A stretch of 40,710 nucleotides of DNA from Verrucomicrobiales bacterium (GTDB taxonomy: Bacteria; Verrucomicrobiota; Verrucomicrobiia; Verrucomicrobiales; V1-33): contig JAGNEJ010000040.1 of NCBI GenBank assembly GCA_018003315.1, positions 1 to 40,710 of the forward strand, given 5' to 3'. The notes beneath the pieces are model-generated. The model did not search any database, was not told where the DNA came from, and saw only the letters and a list, made by a program, of their open reading frames with translations. Shown piece by piece: positions 26,650 to 35,800 of this stretch. Positions within the stretch are counted from its first letter, which is position 1; each line of letters starts with the position of its first letter. The translations under genes and the position numbers were made by a program.

Positions 26650-27606
26650 TCAACGATGGTGGCGCATCAAAGGCTTACGCTTAACCAACAGCCAGAGCAG
26701 TCCCGCCGCCGCCAGACCGATCAAGATCCAGATGGGCCAATAGCGCGGTGTCCAAGGCTCCTGATTTCCGTCGGAGCGGGGCTTCGGGCCTTGGGAGAGC
26801 GGCTGCCTGGGTCCCAGTGGTTTCGGGTGGTTGATGCCTCCGTTGCTGTTGGATGCTGGAGGTGCGTTCTTAAGGATATCAGCGGTAAGAACGCCAAATG
26901 AAATCCAATGCTGCGCCTCCGATAGCCAATACGGCAGATCCGCCTGGTCGCCCAGCTTCCTCACTTCCTCCATCTCCTTGAGGTTATCCGGTAGGCTGTC
27001 GGATGCTGAAGATTTAAAATAGCCGATCTTGAAACATTCCTCGTAGATTCGGTAAAGAATTTCAATGTCTGACTGCTCTCCTTGGTTGATCATGTATCTG
27101 TGAATTTGACCCAATTCATCTCTTACATCGCCTTTTTGTGATAGAAAAAACTCTTTTAATCTCTGTTCTCCGATGGCCTGTTCAAATAATTCCATTCTAA
27201 AGCGGAGGATAGGTAATATCCAGGCCGCAAGGTCCCTGTCTTTCTTTAATCTGTCTAGTACCCATGGCCGTTTGGGTCCTTCACCCATGGTAAACTTAAG
27301 ATATTGCCAGATCATGGCCAAGTCGGCCTGCTCCCTCAGCTCGACGAGGCGCGTCACATTGGATCGGATTTTCGCTGTACGGTCAGGAAGCTCACAATAC
27401 TCCGTATTTCTGAGGATAGATAAATAAATGTCGTCCACTTCCGAGACCACCTCCGGCGTTACTTTAGGCAAGGATGATTCGATGGGCCTTACCCAGTCTG
27501 GCAGGGGAACAGGCACTGCTGGCGAATTGGTTGCAAAAAATCCCCAGAGCACTGACAAAACCACCGCCAGCCTGAGGAATACGCCGAGTGTCGCGGATGG
27601 TTTCAT
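26650..27606 (-). CDS. Exported helical protein with C-terminal membrane anchor, low GC
   Basis: A 318-residue protein not recognised. The signal peptide is at about 1-30. A largely helical, charged domain follows (about 50-235), then a Pro/Asn/Gly-rich linker (about 245-285), and one C-terminal hydrophobic helix (PIWILIGLAAAGLLWLLV) ending in a basic tail (KRKPLMRHHR). It should be anchored in the envelope with the helical domain in the periplasm. Base composition departs sharply from the neighbours: the two 60-base lines from 27061 to 27180 contain 24 and 23 G+C. This suggests horizontal acquisition. Its ATG overlaps the stop of a short ORF (27603-27606). Partner or immunity-type roles beside a surface-protein gene are possible, but this is only inference. 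Confidence 0.75.
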   Translation of the reverse strand: MKPSATLGVFLRLAVVLSVLWGFFATNSPAVPVPLPDWVRPIESSLPKVTPEVVSEVDDIYLSILRNTEYCELPDRTAKIRSNVTRLVELREQADLAMIWQYLKFTMGEGPKRPWVLDRLKKDRDLAAWILPILRFRMELFEQAIGEQRLKEFFLSQKGDVRDELGQIHRYMINQGEQSDIEILYRIYEECFKIGYFKSSASDSLPDNLKEMEEVRKLGDQADLPYWLSEAQHWISFGVLTADILKNAPPASNSNGGINHPKPLGPRQPLSQGPKPRSDGNQEPWTPRYWPIWILIGLAAAGLLWLLVKRKPLMRHHR

Positions 27607-27860
27607 GGGAGCTTCTTGGAAAACTTGTTGCCGGTGCCCTCATTGACAATCTTGGTGTCCCGCAGATACCAATGCTTGGCACTCTTAGGCGGAGCCTTAG
27701 AAAGATCATTACCCAACAGTCCGTTGGCCATCGGTCTTGGTTTCAAGCTCCAAGCCGAACGGCTTGGAGCCGGGGCAGGGTGAATGGGGTGCTTTGATTG
27801 GGTGGGAGCGTTGCACAGTTGCGGGGTGGTCGCAAGCACCAAGAAGGCGCTGCACCCCAA
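27603..27860 (-). CDS. Short ORF coupled to low-GC gene, possible truncated tail
   Basis: An 85-residue open frame ending KIVNEGTGNKFSKKLP and overlapping the next gene by ATGA (27603-27606), the usual sign of translational coupling. The only start is TTG 27860, which lies inside a palindromic element (27856-27950). Upstream the frame continues through that element to a TAA at about 27938. The N-terminal half runs through a hairpin sequence and is not protein-like, while the C-terminal 45 residues are. It is best read as the surviving 3' end of a larger gene whose 5' part has been replaced. Function is unknown. Confidence 0.35.
   Translation of the reverse strand: MGCSAFLVLATTPQLCNAPTQSKHPIHPAPAPSRSAWSLKPRPMANGLLGNDLSKAPPKSAKHWYLRDTKIVNEGTGNKFSKKLP
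27747..27770. repeat. Perfect 11-base inverted repeat
   Basis: GCTCCAAGCCG and CGGCTTGGAGC face each other across two bases. It makes a stable hairpin but has no T tract, so it is more like a REP-type or mobile palindrome than a terminator. It falls inside the short ORF at 27603-27860. Confidence 0.7.
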
Positions 27861-27950
27861 GATAAAGTTAGGGTCCGCGCAGGCCGTCCCGAGCGGCAGT
27901 GAGGGCCGGGCGCAGCCCGGAGGTCGGAGTGGACCTTAACTTTATCTGGG
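27856..27950. repeat. 95-base palindromic element with 20-base inverted ends
   Basis: The left end (27856-27876) and right end (27931-27950) are inverted copies sharing AGATAAAGTTA and GGTCC with one base inserted and one changed. The interior is GC-rich and has its own CCGGGC-type hairpin. The size and the AT-rich conserved ends suggest a MITE-like element, perhaps mobilised by the transposase whose tail lies 70 bases away at 28020-28106. No target-site duplication was identified. Confidence 0.55.
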
Positions 27951-28019
27951 ACGCCCTCCCCCCGGGGGAGCGGGCAGGGACCGGATTTTCGCCTGCTCAC
28001 GAGGCGGCGGGATGTTCGC

Positions 28020-28106
28020 TCAGGCGGCCAGGGCTGGGCTCTGCGGCTCAGTCAACGCTCGCATGGCCTCCTGTGGCGTGAGGTAGCCCAGGATGCGGCG
28101 CAGCCC
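28020..28106 (-). pseudogene. Transposase/integrase C-terminal fragment
   Basis: The minus-strand frame ends RRILGYLTPQEAMRALTEPQ followed by ten further residues and TGA. LGYLTPQE is the typical last motif of rve-type (DDE) integrases of IS3/IS481-like elements (xxALGYLTPAE). Only about 28 residues survive; upstream the frame changes to unrelated Gly/Cys-rich sequence. It is read as the scar of an insertion sequence. Confidence 0.4.
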
Positions 28107-28481
28107 CCCCAGCCTCCCGCGGCGGAAAAATACAGGGCCGCACTGACAAAATAGGCCGGTTTTGTCTGCGGATTCCCCCAGTTGGGCGGCGGCGTGCCGC
28201 CCGGTGATCGTGGAGGCGGGGGCGGCGGTTGGCCGTGGAGGAAACAGTAACGCAGTTCCGCACCGGTTCCGTCGTACCCCCCGGAGCCGGGGCAAAAACC
28301 GCGCCGTCTGGCGATTCTTCAACGGTATAAAACCGGCCTCGCACCGTGGGAAATGTCAGGAAGTGGCGACCGTCCGGCTCCTGCACCACCTGCGCAGAAA
28401 AGGAATCGTCCGCTGGCAGGTGGCCCCTACCCGCAGCCAGTGTCAGAGCGCCCGTGATCGAACGGAGAACGGTGGCTTCAT
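28107..28481 (-). pseudogene. Frameshifted 5' remnant of an exported protein gene
   Basis: Minus-strand sequence starts with ATG at 28479-28481 (MKPPFSVRSRAL, then stop). It continues in another frame with TLAAGRGHLPADDSFSAQ and QEPDGRHFLTFPTVRGRFYT. A second shift occurs at a run of six C (28277-28282), after which a third frame reads GGYDGTGAELRYCFLHGQPP and a Pro-rich linker. Stitched together, these resemble the N-terminus of large secreted surface proteins of Verrucomicrobia (including Rhs-type), with a beta-rich 'FPTVxGRFYxVEESPDG' module. It then runs into the transposase tail. It is therefore a broken gene; family assignment is tentative. The following 281 bases (28482-28762) hold no gene that I can support. 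Confidence 0.4.
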
Positions 28482-28762
28482 AGAATCAGCTCGGACGTGG
28501 TGTAGGAGGAAACGTAGGGGAGATGGAGTGGGAAGCAAATGCGAATCGAACGCGGCAGCGGATCGGTTGGCGCAGAGGGACCTTGGAATTCCAAATCGGA
28601 GGGCTCACGACGGAATCAGATAACGCCGTGTCCCGCGCGGGTTGCAGAAAGTTCCAGGGATTGTCGATTTACAGGTCTGCGGTGATTGGTGCCTGCGGAA
28701 ATTGCCTGATGGCACCATGATGCAGTCTTAATGTAAATTGCCCCTGCCCACCACCCGCTGAC

Positions 28763-31700
28763 ATGCGCCCGCACCTTCTCCTGATTTTCCTGACAATCGC
28801 CACCGGCTGGGCGGAAACGACCAGCCTGTCCGGTGGAGATGTCTCTGGCAGCCTGGGCGGTGGCGCGGTGGCAAATGGCCGAGTACACGAACAGCCGACA
28901 CCGGGCCAAGATGCGGCGGGGTCAGCGCCGACGGGGGCAGCCGCGACCGTTTCCGGGGCATTGGAGCGCCTGGCGGATCATATCCCGCCGGCATCCGCTG
29001 ACGGCTGGGTGAACGGGCGATTTTCCCTGACAAAAGGCGACGTGATTGTCTTCACCGGGCCGGAAAACGTGGTGCTGGAACAGCAAAACGGCTGGCTGGA
29101 ATCCCTGCTGGCGGCCCATTGGAAGGAGGCGGGGCCGCGGTTCCGCCACATGGGTTGGGAAGGGGACACCGTTTACCGGCAGAACCGCATGGATGCCTGG
29201 GGAACGTGGCAGGAAAACCTGGATGCCGCCGGAGCCGCGGTGGTCATCGCATGGTTCGGCCAGTTGGAGGCGTTTGAAGAAACCAAATCCGCGTCCGATT
29301 TTGGACGTGCCTACGGTCGGCTGCTGGATGATTTTGCCAAGCGGACGCCGCGGATTGTGGTGATTGGCCCTGCGCCCTTTGAAAAACCCGCGGATCCGCG
29401 GATTCCTGACAACACGCCACGCAATGTCAGGGTGAGGGAGCACAGCAAAATCGCCCGCCAGCTCGCGGTGCAGCGGGGGTTTATTTTTGTCGATCTGTTT
29501 GCGGTGCGGCAACTGACTGCCCCTGCGGTGGCGCTGACGCGGGACGGCCTGCACTTCCATGAAGCTGGCCATCGGGATGCAGCCAGAATGATTGCGGCAA
29601 ACCTGGGAGCCGCTGCGGGTGACATTTCCGAACCCCTGCGAGCGGCGGTGGTAGAGAAGAACCGGCTGTGGTTTGACACCTGGCGGTGCATGAACTGGGC
29701 GTTTGCCTATGGCGACCGCACCCGACAGCCGTTCGCCATGGGCGCTGACGGCAAACCCCGGCTCACCGACGAACTCAAACAATACCAACCGCTGCTGAAG
29801 CATGCCGATGCGGTGGTGCATGCGCTGGCGGCTGGGAAACCCGCTCCTGCCCGGCTGCCAGGCAGCCCGCTGCGGGCGGATCCCCCGGCACCCTCACCGG
29901 AGGAGGAAATGAGCCGCTTCAACGTCAGGGATGGGTTTTCGGTGAACCTCTTTGCCGACGAACGGCTCGGCTTGGTTCGCCCGCTGCAGATTCGCTGGGA
30001 TGAACGCGGGCGGCTCTGGGTGGCCTGTGCTCCCGCCTATCCACAACTGCAGCCTGGTGAACATGGCAATGATTGCATCATCATCCTCGAGGACACTGAC
30101 AACGACGGCAGGGCGGACCGGGGCATCCGCTTTGCCGAGAAGCTCACCCTTCCCATGGGATTCGAATTCGCTCCGCGGGCGGAAGGAGGTGGGATTTATG
30201 TTTGTGAAAGCACGCGGCTGGTCCACCTGCCGGATGCGGACGGCGACTCCCGTGCGGAACGTGCGCGGGTGGTGCTCAGCGGATTCGGCACCGGTGATAC
30301 GCATCAGAATGCCAATTCCCTGCGCTGGGGTCCGGACGGCTGCCTGTGGTTCACGCAGGGCTATCACATTTGGTCGTACGTGGAAACTCCGCACGGCATC
30401 CGCGAACTGAACCGCAGCGGAATCTGGCGTTACAATCCCCGGACTCGGCGGCTGGATTCCTTTCTCAACGAAAGCACGGCGGGCCTGAACTGCTGGGGCA
30501 CGGCCTGGGATGACTGGGGCCAGGTGTTTCACGGCAGCGGGGCGGATTACCACATCTGGCATACGGCACCGGCCACCGTGCCCACGCTGCACCCGCTGCC
30601 GCTTCCCACCCGCTTGGCACTGTCCCGTGGAAAAAGCATGGAGCCGGAATTCCTCGGCAGCAGCCATTTGCCGGAGGATCTGCGCGGCGCACTGCTCAAG
30701 AGCACCTATTTCACCGGCCAGGTGCAGCTCTACCGGCTGTCTGACGACGGCTCCAGTTTCGCCAGTGAAGACCTTGGTGACCTTGTATCCAGCAGCACGA
30801 ACGAATTTCGCCCGGTGGAATCACGCGTCGGTCCGGACGGGGCCATTTATGTCTGCGATTGGCTCAATCCTGTCATCGGCCACTATCAGGCAAGCTATCG
30901 CGACCCGCGCCGCGACCGCTCGCACGGACGCATTTGGAGGATTGCGGCTTCTGGTCGCCCGCTGGTTAGTCGGATCAACCTGGCCGAACTGCCGCCGGAG
31001 GCGCTGGTGGAACGCCTGCGCTCACCGGAACGTTATGAGCGGGATCGTGCCCAGCAACTTCTCTACCGATTGGAAAAAGCTGCGGTCATTTCCGCGGCAG
31101 ATGCGGTCAGGGGCCAGGAACCAGGCGTCACCGCGGACAGCGCGCGGCTGCTCTACGAGCTGAGCGGCGTCTTCGCGGCCCATGAGGAGGCGCGTCCGGA
31201 CATCATTGAAAAACTGCTGGCCTCTGACGATTTTCGCTGGCGCTCCTGGGCGGCACGGCTCTGCGGGGTCTGGGCGGAAAAACTCAGGGATCCGCTGGCG
31301 CTGCTGCAAAGAGCCATCGCCGACCCGCATCCCCGCGTGCGCATGGAGGCGGTGGTGGCCTGTTCCTGGATGCCTGCACCGCTGGGTCCGGATGCCGTGA
31401 AACTGGCCACCCTGGCCATGGAGTTGCCGGTGGATCCGGGGATCGACCACGCCCTCACGCTTTGCATCCATGCACTTGCCCCGCAGTGGCGCCCGGCACT
31501 GGCCGCAGGACGGCTTGATTTCGGAAACCGGTTCCACGCCCTGGCGAAAATCCTGACCACGGTTGGGGAACCCGGCATCACCAGCCGCCTGCGCAGCCTG
31601 TTGCAGGAGGGAAAATTCACCGGTTCCGCCAGGGAGAGTCTGCTGGCGGTCCTGGTCGAACAGGGTTCGCCAGAGGATGCGGCGTTTGCCATCGCGCAGG

Positions 31701-32767
31701 CGCCGGATTCCCCTGCAGTGCTGGATGCCCTGGTAGCGGCGGCCCGGAGCAAGCGCGATGCCGGCTACGGAACCGTGCTGCGCCAGCTTCTGGACAGCCC
31801 GCACCTCCCGGCACGCATCGCTGGATGCCGTGCGGTTGGTGGTGCCGGACAGGATTTTGGAACCATGCCCAGGCTCCAAGAAATCGCAGGCAGCGCCTTG
31901 GCAGCCACAACTGAACGCAGTGCGGCCATTGCCGCCATCGCCCAGCTCCGCGGAAAAGCCAGCCTTCCGGAACTGCTGCGGTTTGCCGACTCCGACAATG
32001 CTGAACTGCGCGCCGCTGCGTTCGCGGCCTTGGCTCCGCTGGATCCAAATTCTGTCGCCAGCCGCAGTGTGCGGCTGCTGGCCAAGGCGGCATCCACTGC
32101 GGAAGTGGCGCCGTTGTTCCATCCACTGCTCGGCCAGCAGGGCGGTGCGGAAATCCTGGCAACCGCGCTGGAGCGGGAAGCGCCACCGCCGGATCAGGCC
32201 CGGCTGGCGCTGCAATGGATGGGCGAATCCGGACGCGACGACGCCGTGCTGCGCCAGGCGCTCAATCATGCCGCAGGGATTTCCGGCGGGATTCCAGAAT
32301 ACAGCGAGGAAATTGTCAGAAAACTGGCTGTGGAAGCCGCGGCGAAGGGTGATGCCCAGCGTGGTCTTGAAGTTTTCAAGGCAACGCAGAGCACCTGTCT
32401 GGCATGCCACAAAATCGGTGCGGAGGGCGGCGTCCTGGGGCCGGACTTGAGCGTCGTGGGGCGGGCGATGACTCCGGAAATGATCGTGGAATCCGTACTC
32501 TGGCCGAAACGCCAGGTGAAGGAGGGCTTTCTGCTCACGGCCGTCACCCTGAAGGACGGACGCACCGTGCAGGGCTACCGCCAGGGCGAAACAGAGGAAA
32601 CCCTGTCCATCAAGGAAGTCGGAACCGCGGTCACCCAGCCACTTTCGAAAAGCGGGATTGCCACCCGCACGGATGCGGGAACGCTGATGCCGGACGGTCT
32701 CACCGCGTGGATGTCAGCGGAGCAGCGGCTCGACCTGCTGAAGTTTCTCTTTCAGCAGGGTCGATAG
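28763..32767 (+). CDS. Secreted PVC-type SGNH/dehydrogenase/HEAT/cytochrome fusion
   Basis: A 1334-residue exported protein. After a signal peptide (1-17) comes an SGNH/GDSL-like hydrolase region (about 65-285; VIGPAPFEKPADPRIPDN and the late block DGLHFHEAGHR). Next is a six-bladed-propeller 'membrane-bound dehydrogenase' domain (about 375-735; FNVRDGFSVNLFADERLGLV, WDERGRLWVAC, NSLRWGPDGCLWFTQG). A HEAT-like helical repeat region (about 740-1190) is followed by a c-type heme domain with CLACH (C1212, C1215, H1216). This order is characteristic of PVC-superphylum proteins of unknown substrate, thought to oxidise extracellular compounds. The SGNH part lacks an obvious GDS nucleophile motif. 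No Shine-Dalgarno sequence precedes ATG 28763. It converges on the secretin gene. Confidence 0.9.
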   Translation: MRPHLLLIFLTIATGWAETTSLSGGDVSGSLGGGAVANGRVHEQPTPGQDAAGSAPTGAAATVSGALERLADHIPPASADGWVNGRFSLTKGDVIVFTGPENVVLEQQNGWLESLLAAHWKEAGPRFRHMGWEGDTVYRQNRMDAWGTWQENLDAAGAAVVIAWFGQLEAFEETKSASDFGRAYGRLLDDFAKRTPRIVVIGPAPFEKPADPRIPDNTPRNVRVREHSKIARQLAVQRGFIFVDLFAVRQLTAPAVALTRDGLHFHEAGHRDAARMIAANLGAAAGDISEPLRAAVVEKNRLWFDTWRCMNWAFAYGDRTRQPFAMGADGKPRLTDELKQYQPLLKHADAVVHALAAGKPAPARLPGSPLRADPPAPSPEEEMSRFNVRDGFSVNLFADERLGLVRPLQIRWDERGRLWVACAPAYPQLQPGEHGNDCIIILEDTDNDGRADRGIRFAEKLTLPMGFEFAPRAEGGGIYVCESTRLVHLPDADGDSRAERARVVLSGFGTGDTHQNANSLRWGPDGCLWFTQGYHIWSYVETPHGIRELNRSGIWRYNPRTRRLDSFLNESTAGLNCWGTAWDDWGQVFHGSGADYHIWHTAPATVPTLHPLPLPTRLALSRGKSMEPEFLGSSHLPEDLRGALLKSTYFTGQVQLYRLSDDGSSFASEDLGDLVSSSTNEFRPVESRVGPDGAIYVCDWLNPVIGHYQASYRDPRRDRSHGRIWRIAASGRPLVSRINLAELPPEALVERLRSPERYERDRAQQLLYRLEKAAVISAADAVRGQEPGVTADSARLLYELSGVFAAHEEARPDIIEKLLASDDFRWRSWAARLCGVWAEKLRDPLALLQRAIADPHPRVRMEAVVACSWMPAPLGPDAVKLATLAMELPVDPGIDHALTLCIHALAPQWRPALAAGRLDFGNRFHALAKILTTVGEPGITSRLRSLLQEGKFTGSARESLLAVLVEQGSPEDAAFAIAQAPDSPAVLDALVAAARSKRDAGYGTVLRQLLDSPHLPARIAGCRAVGGAGQDFGTMPRLQEIAGSALAATTERSAAIAAIAQLRGKASLPELLRFADSDNAELRAAAFAALAPLDPNSVASRSVRLLAKAASTAEVAPLFHPLLGQQGGAEILATALEREAPPPDQARLALQWMGESGRDDAVLRQALNHAAGISGGIPEYSEEIVRKLAVEAAAKGDAQRGLEVFKATQSTCLACHKIGAEGGVLGPDLSVVGRAMTPEMIVESVLWPKRQVKEGFLLTAVTLKDGRTVQGYRQGETEETLSIKEVGTAVTQPLSKSGIATRTDAGTLMPDGLTAWMSAEQRLDLLKFLFQQGR

Positions 32768-32869
32768 GGTGGTGCCTGACAGGTCTTCCCTGACAAAAGC
32801 GCGATTCCTCCCCGGCCGCTTTGGACCACGGCTCCTGCTTCCAGAATGCGCGGGATCGTTCCGCGGGAG

Positions 32870-35800
32870 TCAGCGTCTGCCCGCTGGGGTCCTGCCGGGA
32901 TAAGCGGGAGCCGCATCCTCCGCCGGTGGCATGGGCGTTACGGGCGGTACGCTGGTTTTGCGCTTGAAGATGCCGCCGAGGCGTTTCCAGAAACCCTGGG
33001 AGGCTCCGTCCTCACCCGGCGGATACCCGGCGGAATCATGAGGAATGCTGCCCTCTGCGGTGGGCAGCAGGACATCGCTGGTGTCCCGGCCAGGACGGGC
33101 GAAGCGCTCGGCTTCCGGCCCCAGCGTGGTGCGCTGCACTTCGCGGGCGTTGATTTCAATCATTTCATCCACCGTCTCCATGATGCGCGGCTGGATGAAA
33201 ATCAAAATCTCGCGGCGTTTGTCGGCTTTCCTGGTGGATCCGAGAATGTTTTTGATGATGGGAATGCGGGCGAACAGCGGGAGGCCGACGTTGCCGTTGT
33301 CGCGGGAATCCACAATCAGGCCGCCAATGACCGCGATGCCCCCGTTGGGCACGGTGAGTTTGGTGTTCAGTTCCTGCTGGCCGATGACCGGAATGAGATC
33401 GCTGCCGATGCTGACGCGGTCCACCACGTTGTCATTGATCTGCTGAATCTGCAGCGTCACCTCGCTCTTGGAATTGATGAGCGGAGTCACGTCCAAGCTC
33501 AACAGCACGTCCTTGTAGTCCACGCTGGTGTTGAAGGACTGCGTGTTGCCGGAAACGATGCTCGACTGCTGCTGGCCGGGGTAGGGCACCTGCTGGCCGA
33601 TGGCGATGTAGGCCGGCTCGTTGTTGGCGGTGGCCAGGCTGGGTTTTTGCAGCACCCGCACCTTGGTCGTGCCTTCGGAGGCACGGACATAGGCATTCAC
33701 CAGGTCGCCGACCTGGAGATAGGTGTTGAGACCGGAAACGCCGGCTCCCTGCGGAAAGGCGGCCACGTTGTCCAACGTGATGGGATCAATGATGCCGGTA
33801 CTGGAAGTGCCGGAGAGGTTTCGAAATATGCCGGCGGCTTCCAGGTTCGTGTTGCCGACTTGCAGGGTGTCAACCCGCCGCAGAATGTCCAACCCATACT
33901 CCAAGGTGTCGCCGAGGTTCACTTCGGCGACCACGCAGTCGATAAACACCTGCAGCGGTCGGCGATCCATCTGCTGGATGAGGTCGCGAATCTGTCCGAG
34001 GCTTTCCGGCGATCCGGAAACGATGATGCTGTTGGACTGCGGGTCGGAAATCAGCAGGGTTTTGCCCACAGTGGCGGAACTGGGCAGCGCCTGACTGTTG
34101 GCGGAGCTGGCACCGTATCCGCCACGGGTGCCGCCACCACCGCCGCCGCCGCCGCGGGAACTGCCGCCACTGCTGCCGCCGAATCCACCGGAACTGCTGG
34201 AACCCGAGCGCGAGGAGCCACTGCGGCTGCTGCCGCCGGAGGCATCCTGGAACCGTCCGCCAATGTTGCCGCTGCCGCCGGCCTGGGTGCTGTTGCGCAT
34301 GGCCCCGCCTCCGCTGGTGCCTCCTGTCGTTCCGCCGCTAGTGCCAAACCCCCGGGCCTCCAGGGCTCCGGCGGCGATGTCCAGAAAGTCGGCCACCTTG
34401 ATGTAGCGCAGTTGGTAGGTCACCAGATTGGTTACCGAGCTGGGTTGATCGAAATCATGGATGAGTTTTTCGAGGTAGGCGATGTCCTGTTTTTTTCCGC
34501 TGAGCAGGATCCGGTTGGTGCGCCGGTCCGCCTGGACGACGACACTGGAACTGTCCGGGGCAGTCTGCTGCACCGCGGGGCCGCCGCCCTGCGGATTGAG
34601 CTGGGCTTGAAGCTGCTGGGCTGCATTCTGCGGTGCCACCACCCGGGCCGAGCCGCCTCCACCCTGTCCGGTTTTCGCGCTTGCCTGCTGCTGGAGAATC
34701 TGCTGGACAATCTGCGCCACCTCCTCGGCATCCGCCAGGTTGAGCTGGACGAATTTGTTCATGATTTCCCCGCTGGGAACGTCGATTTTCTCCTTGATGG
34801 CGACCAGGCTCTTCACCACGGGCACGCTTTCCACGATAAGCACGCCACCGGCATTGGGCACCGCGAGAATCTTCCCGCTTTGGTGCTGCGGCTGACCGAG
34901 GATCTGGGCGGCATCCTGGGCGGGGAGGTAGTCAAATTTGAGGAAAAAATTGACCATTTCATCGCGGTCCGGCAGATCAATGACCCGGGTGTAAACCTTG
35001 TGGCCCTCGCGGGGTGGCACCGCCGGAAAAAGCGGGGTCGGCTGGCCGGTGAAGGTCAGGGCATGAATCCCGGGTTTGTATTCATGAATGCTGAATCCGT
35101 TCACCATCAGGGCGGCCTTCAGGTAATCGACGTATTCCTCCTTGGTCATCTCCGCCTTGGGATTGATGACGATGGGAATGGTGCCCTGTAGGGATGGGGA
35201 ACGCAGGACGGTCACTTCCGCGTTTTTCTCATACTCCTCGATGACCACGTCCAGCGTGGCCTGCGGGTCGCTCATCACCTCCACAAACTTGGTGCCACTG
35301 CCCAGCGGTGCACCGGAGGAAACTCCGGGAGCCGATGTCGCGGAGGAAGGAACGGTGGTTCCTGGAGCCGCAGGGGGACGCGGTCCTGCCGTGTTTCCAG
35401 CCGCAGGGGTCGGGAGCGTGTTGGGAAGCGGTGGCGTGTTGGGAGAAGTGGCTGGCGGAGTTGCTGGCGTCGCCGGTGTGGATGGCGTTCCAGCCGTGGG
35501 TGCCGGAGTGCCGGGGACCCCTGTGGAATTTGGATTTGCCGCGGCCGCCCGGGCTGCGGCGGAACGGGCGCGCAGTTCTTCCAGACGCTTCTGGAGTGCC
35601 GAGGGTTCCGCCCCGGTGGCGATGGGCGGTTTTTCCAATGCAGAGGTTCCACCCGGACTTGCTGAGGGAGCAGCCGGAGTGCCCGGAGGTGTAACCGGAG
35701 CGGCGGTGGCTGGTGTTCCGGATGCCGGGGCCGGGGCGGCACCGGGCAGCACGACACTGGTCTTGGACTTGGGAGCAGCGGCTTCCTCGGAGGCGGCGGC

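Noticed and set aside
31022-32410. A 462-residue minus-strand open frame
   Set aside because: Complement of the PVC cytochrome fusion, whose CLACH motif and domain order lie on the plus strand.
32846-35191. A 781-residue plus-strand open frame
   Set aside because: It mirrors the secretin gene; its repeats and low-complexity composition come from the GC-rich complement.
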